Virus record (IMG/VR): IMGVR_UViG_3300017714_000148
Span: 1 to 25,548 of that record
Strand: one strand, 5' to 3'
From: a virus
DNA: 25,548 nucleotides
In this document: positions 23,393 to 25,548 of the stretch, piece by piece
Layout of the letters: each line of letters starts with the position of its first letter
How positions within the stretch are numbered: position 1 is the first letter of the stretch
Made by a program: the position numbers and the translations under genes
Notes under the pieces: generated by a model
Seen by the model: the letters and a program-made list of their open reading frames with translations, nothing else
The model's database searches: none
What the model was told of the DNA's origin: nothing

Positions 23393-23595
23393 ACTACTTA
23401 GACAACACAAAGAAAGCATTGGATTTTGCGAGCGAGAAGCTTTCAAAAGCGGATACCTTTGGCGCGCTCACCGTCATGCACGCAGCCCTAGAGCAAATGG
23501 TGGCACATCTGAGGAATGAGGATATGAATAATATCAGTGATCCCGATCTCATGATTACCTTCGAGGAGGATTTTGGTGAGGAGGATGACACATGA
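23389..23595 (+). CDS. Hypothetical acidic protein, 68 aa
   Basis: Coupled at both ends (ATGA overlaps with the exonuclease and the resolvase). It has helical repeats: NTKKALDFASEKLSKADTFG, then ALTVMHAALEQMVAHLRNED, with an acidic tail EEDFGEEDDT. The first two helices look like a four-helix-bundle hairpin. The acidic tail could mimic DNA or bind a partner. I do not recognise it; early-operon context suggests a replication or recombination accessory. Confidence 0.65.
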   Translation: MNYLDNTKKALDFASEKLSKADTFGALTVMHAALEQMVAHLRNEDMNNISDPDLMITFEEDFGEEDDT

Positions 23596-24059
23596 AGCTT
23601 ACCATAGGCATAGATCCCGGTAAGTCAGGAGGCTATGCAATCGCATGGGGTGGATTAGATTCTATCAACTTACATACATTGAATGAAGACTTTGAGTTTG
23701 TTGAGCATATGGAAGAATTACTCAAGCATCCTGATGTCACAGGAATTGAGGCGGTGGTTGAATTGGTCCCGCCATTTGCGGGGAAGATGATTCCATCGAG
23801 TACCAGCTTTAAGCTTGGTAAATCATGCGGATTCTTGGAAGGCGTGCTTAGAATGGCAAAAATTCCATTTACTCTAGTACGCCCACAGGAGTGGCAAAAA
23901 GGACTAGGTGGACTAGGTGGCCTCACCTCAAACAAGCGCAAGAAGGTTCTTATGAACCATGCAAAACAGTTCTTCCCGTCAACGGATGGACTCACACTAA
24001 AAACAGCAGATGCCATCTTAATTTTAAGGCATCATTTAAATAACCAAGGAAAGGAATAA
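23592..24059 (+). CDS. RuvC-like Holliday junction resolvase
   Basis: A 155-aa RNase H-fold nuclease. It shows IGIDPGKSGGYAIA (Asp8), AVVELVPPF (Glu57, following Glu53) and the C-terminal LKTADAILILRHH (Asp140), the acidic set of RuvC-type resolvases, which cut four-way junctions left by recombination before packaging. The segment around residues 60-80 (FAGKMIPSSTSFKLGKSCGF) with R97PQEWQK fits the family's central region. A short Gly-Leu repeat (GLGGLGGL, residues 104-111) is an internal triplet-like duplication. The length is typical for phage RuvC-like proteins. Confidence 0.85.
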   Translation: MKLTIGIDPGKSGGYAIAWGGLDSINLHTLNEDFEFVEHMEELLKHPDVTGIEAVVELVPPFAGKMIPSSTSFKLGKSCGFLEGVLRMAKIPFTLVRPQEWQKGLGGLGGLTSNKRKKVLMNHAKQFFPSTDGLTLKTADAILILRHHLNNQGKE

Positions 24060-24063
24060 TACT

Positions 24064-24963
24064 ATGGCAATACCACAAATAAACCAAGAGTTAGAACCAA
24101 GCGACTACATCTATGACCCAAGTAGAGGACTGTATGTAGCACTACGAACCATTGACCCAGAAATGGCAGAACAAATACTAAGTACGAGAAAAAAGAACCG
24201 TGCTATTAGTATGGCAACCGTTAAACTATACACTAAGTTCATGCGAGAAGGGCATTGGGTACTTAACGGGCAACCTATCATATTCGCAGACAATCTTCTT
24301 ATAGATGGACAGCACAGACTTTCCGCATGTGTGAGGACAGGCATACCTTTGGAAGTGCTTGTAGTTGAGTTAGGGGATAGTAGTGCCTTCAAGACACTAG
24401 ATCAAGGTAAGCGTAGAAACGGAGCTGATGTTCTAGGCATCGCAGGATATACAAATACTTCAGTTATATTTACTGCTATAGGCATTCTGGAGAAGATTAA
24501 AAGAACAGGCACTCTTGGCTACAATCAACTCGGAGATAGCGCTAGGGTGGTCATTGGTAATCATGAAATCGAAGCTATAGCTAACCAATATCCAAACTTG
24601 GATATATCTGCTACATTTGCAAAGACTTTTTATAAGAGTCTAAAGGTAAAGCCGGGACCAATTACCGCACTGCATTACATTCTCAAACAAACAGAATCAG
24701 AAGTAGTTTCGTTTGATGATGACAAGAAGTCAGATGAGTTTATGCAAATCCTGTGTACAGGTTTAGGCTTAGAGAAAGGGAATCCAATTCTTTACTTTAG
24801 GAACTCTTTGATTAAGCAGATGTCTGAGCAACTAAAGATATCCCCGCACTTCATTATTAGAGGTGGTATTCTCACTTGGAATAATTGGATAAAGGGTAAG
24901 AAGATCACAAGATTTGTGCTTGGCTCAGATTCAAAAATACCCACCGCAGTAAGACCAATATAA
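24064..24963 (+). CDS. ParB/Srx-like DGQHRL-motif protein
   Basis: A 299-aa protein with a purine-rich leader (AAGGAAAGGAAT). The signature is LNGQPIIFADNLLIDGQHRL followed by SACVRTGIPLEVLVVELG: the 'G-(x)n-L-I-D-G-Q-H-R-L' of the ParB/sulfiredoxin-like fold seen in phage proteins and DndB-related families. Upstream is TRKKNRAISMATVKLYTKFM; downstream, the charged SDEFMQILCTGLGL and a C-terminal TWNNWIKGKK are helical. ParB-fold proteins bind CTP or ATP and DNA, and some are nucleases; the role in phages of this type is not established. It lies between the resolvase and the replication gene, so a DNA-metabolism or regulatory role is likely. Confidence 0.68.
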   Translation: MAIPQINQELEPSDYIYDPSRGLYVALRTIDPEMAEQILSTRKKNRAISMATVKLYTKFMREGHWVLNGQPIIFADNLLIDGQHRLSACVRTGIPLEVLVVELGDSSAFKTLDQGKRRNGADVLGIAGYTNTSVIFTAIGILEKIKRTGTLGYNQLGDSARVVIGNHEIEAIANQYPNLDISATFAKTFYKSLKVKPGPITALHYILKQTESEVVSFDDDKKSDEFMQILCTGLGLEKGNPILYFRNSLIKQMSEQLKISPHFIIRGGILTWNNWIKGKKITRFVLGSDSKIPTAVRPI

Positions 24964-24968
24964 GTGTC

Positions 24969-25085
24969 ATGGATGGGATAAAAAACATAGCAAGACTACT
25001 ACTTCATGGACTGCTTTTTGCAGTCTGTGGGGTAGCTTTCTTCTACATAATCATAGGTGCTATTTGCACATTATTAGGACTATAA
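24969..25085 (+). CDS. 38-aa single-pass membrane peptide
   Basis: ATG 24969 reads MDGIKNIARLLLHGLLFAVC then GVAFFYIIIGAICTLLGL: a short basic N-terminus plus one long hydrophobic helix. The stop overlaps the next start (TAATG), so it is coupled to the replication gene. No family is recognised. A toxin-like peptide, a superinfection-exclusion factor or a membrane anchor are all possible; only the topology is seen. Confidence 0.55.
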   Translation: MDGIKNIARLLLHGLLFAVCGVAFFYIIIGAICTLLGL

Positions 25086-25548
25086 TGACAGACCAAGTAC
25101 AAAGAAAGACAGAACTGCGCATCAAGGTTCCTCAGTGGATAAGTGATCTTTTGAAAGAGCATTGTGATCTTTATGGAGTGACCGCAGTTTCCACCATTAC
25201 TCCACTCTTGGTGGAGTATCTGCGGCATCCCTCGCGCGTGCGCGACAATTGTTCCAATTGTTTTAATATTAAATATAGCGCTAAATCCGCGGTTAGTGGA
25301 AAACCATCCAAGAAAAAACGAGGCACGCAGATCCCTGATGATTTTGATCCACCAATGGACATTGCCAAGAAGAATGGACTAGATCATGAGACGGCTGTTT
25401 CTTTTTTCTTAGACTGGGCAAAGGGCAAGGGTCATACCCAAGTGGACTGGATGGCTACCTACCGCAATGCTTGCAGGGGATGGATCAAGGAAAGATCAAA
25501 CTCCAAGACATCATCAGATGATATTGTTTTGAAAGAAGTCATTCTTCC
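25085..25548 (+). CDS. Replication protein, RHH-like N-terminus plus phage replication C-terminal domain (truncated at window edge)
   Basis: Open from ATG 25085 through the window edge (154 codons, no stop). The N-terminal 42 residues are RHH-like: TELRIKVPQWISDLLKEHCD then LYGVTAVSTITPLLVEYLRH. A lysine-rich linker (about residues 43-77) leads to TQIPDDFDPPMDIAKKNGLD, then DWAKGKGHTQVDWMATYRNA and CRGWIKERS, the 'lPDdF.Pt...A...gld.e..v..F.dyw..kg....DW.A.wrnWi' domain found at the ends of phage replication initiation proteins. Such proteins load helicase at the phage origin. The linker DNA holds a dense set of palindromes (25198-25292), a possible origin. Confidence 0.75.
   Translation, partial: MTDQVQRKTELRIKVPQWISDLLKEHCDLYGVTAVSTITPLLVEYLRHPSRVRDNCSNCFNIKYSAKSAVSGKPSKKKRGTQIPDDFDPPMDIAKKNGLDHETAVSFFLDWAKGKGHTQVDWMATYRNACRGWIKERSNSKTSSDDIVLKEVIL
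25198..25292. repeat. Cluster of perfect palindromes inside the replication gene (candidate origin)
   Basis: Six inverted repeats in 95 bp: TACTCCAC-N5-GTGGAGTA (25198-25218), TCGCGC-GT-GCGCGA (25232-25245), ACAATTG-TTC-CAATTGT (25245-25261), TTTAATATTAAA (25262-25273), TAGCGCTA (25276-25283) and CCGCGG (25287-25292). The AT-rich part (25245-25276) would melt easily. Phage origins inside initiator genes are known (lambda O, P22 gene 18); origin function here is inference. Confidence 0.5.

Overview
The window is a temperate tailed-phage genome segment, most likely from a podovirus-like phage of an aquatic bacterium. The first gene (terminase) is cut by the left edge and the last (a replication protein) by the right edge. 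The short tail is inferred from a portal, an SU10-type capsid protein, a beta-propeller tail-nozzle-like protein and three consecutive large internal/ejection-type proteins, with no tape measure or sheath gene. The host is not identified. Shine-Dalgarno-like AGGAGG leaders precede several genes, and the att site matches the 3' half of a tRNA-Lys(CUU) with encoded CCA. No host genes are visible.

Layout. (1) 1-3867, packaging and portal: large terminase C-terminal nuclease, portal, then very small basic genes (30, 86 and 47 aa), a 23-aa double-CXXC peptide and a 78-aa protein, closed by a strong terminator (3888-3924). (2) 3987-6535, head: acidic scaffold-like protein, major capsid protein, a small beta-rich virion protein, then a terminator-like hairpin. 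(3) 6600-9893, neck and fibre region: connector-like proteins, one carrying inserted Gly/Ser beta repeats, a tail-fibre-like protein and a LamG-like lectin-fold protein. (4) 9890-10595, probable lysis cassette: a lipoprotein with a C-terminal membrane helix (unimolecular-spanin topology) and two tiny membrane proteins; no endolysin is seen. (5) 10597-19929, tail nozzle, small accessory proteins and three internal virion proteins (722, 349 and 1256 aa), ending in tandem terminators.

(6) 19930-21196, lysogeny module: an attP core identical in form to the anticodon-to-CCA half of tRNA-Lys, next to a tyrosine integrase with all catalytic residues. Because structural and replication genes flank the att site, the sequence is in the free (circular or packaged) order and not an integrated prophage. 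A lone minus-strand ribbon-helix-helix (RHH) gene at 21394-21600, with a palindrome across its start codon, is a candidate lysogeny regulator. (7) 21664-25548, recombination and replication operon: SSB-like protein, a small RHH protein, a PD-(D/E)XK exonuclease with an extra C-terminal helix-turn-helix, a 68-aa protein, a RuvC-like resolvase, a ParB-like DGQHRL protein, a 38-aa membrane peptide, and a truncated replication protein that joins an RHH-like N-terminus to a phage-replication C-terminal domain.

The most unusual signals are: a dense cluster of perfect palindromes inside that last gene (25198-25292), a candidate intragenic replication origin; two matching arrays of 10-bp-phased GCTAC repeats directly upstream of the portal and scaffold genes; the exonuclease-HTH fusion; and the candidate spanin/holin cassette without an endolysin.
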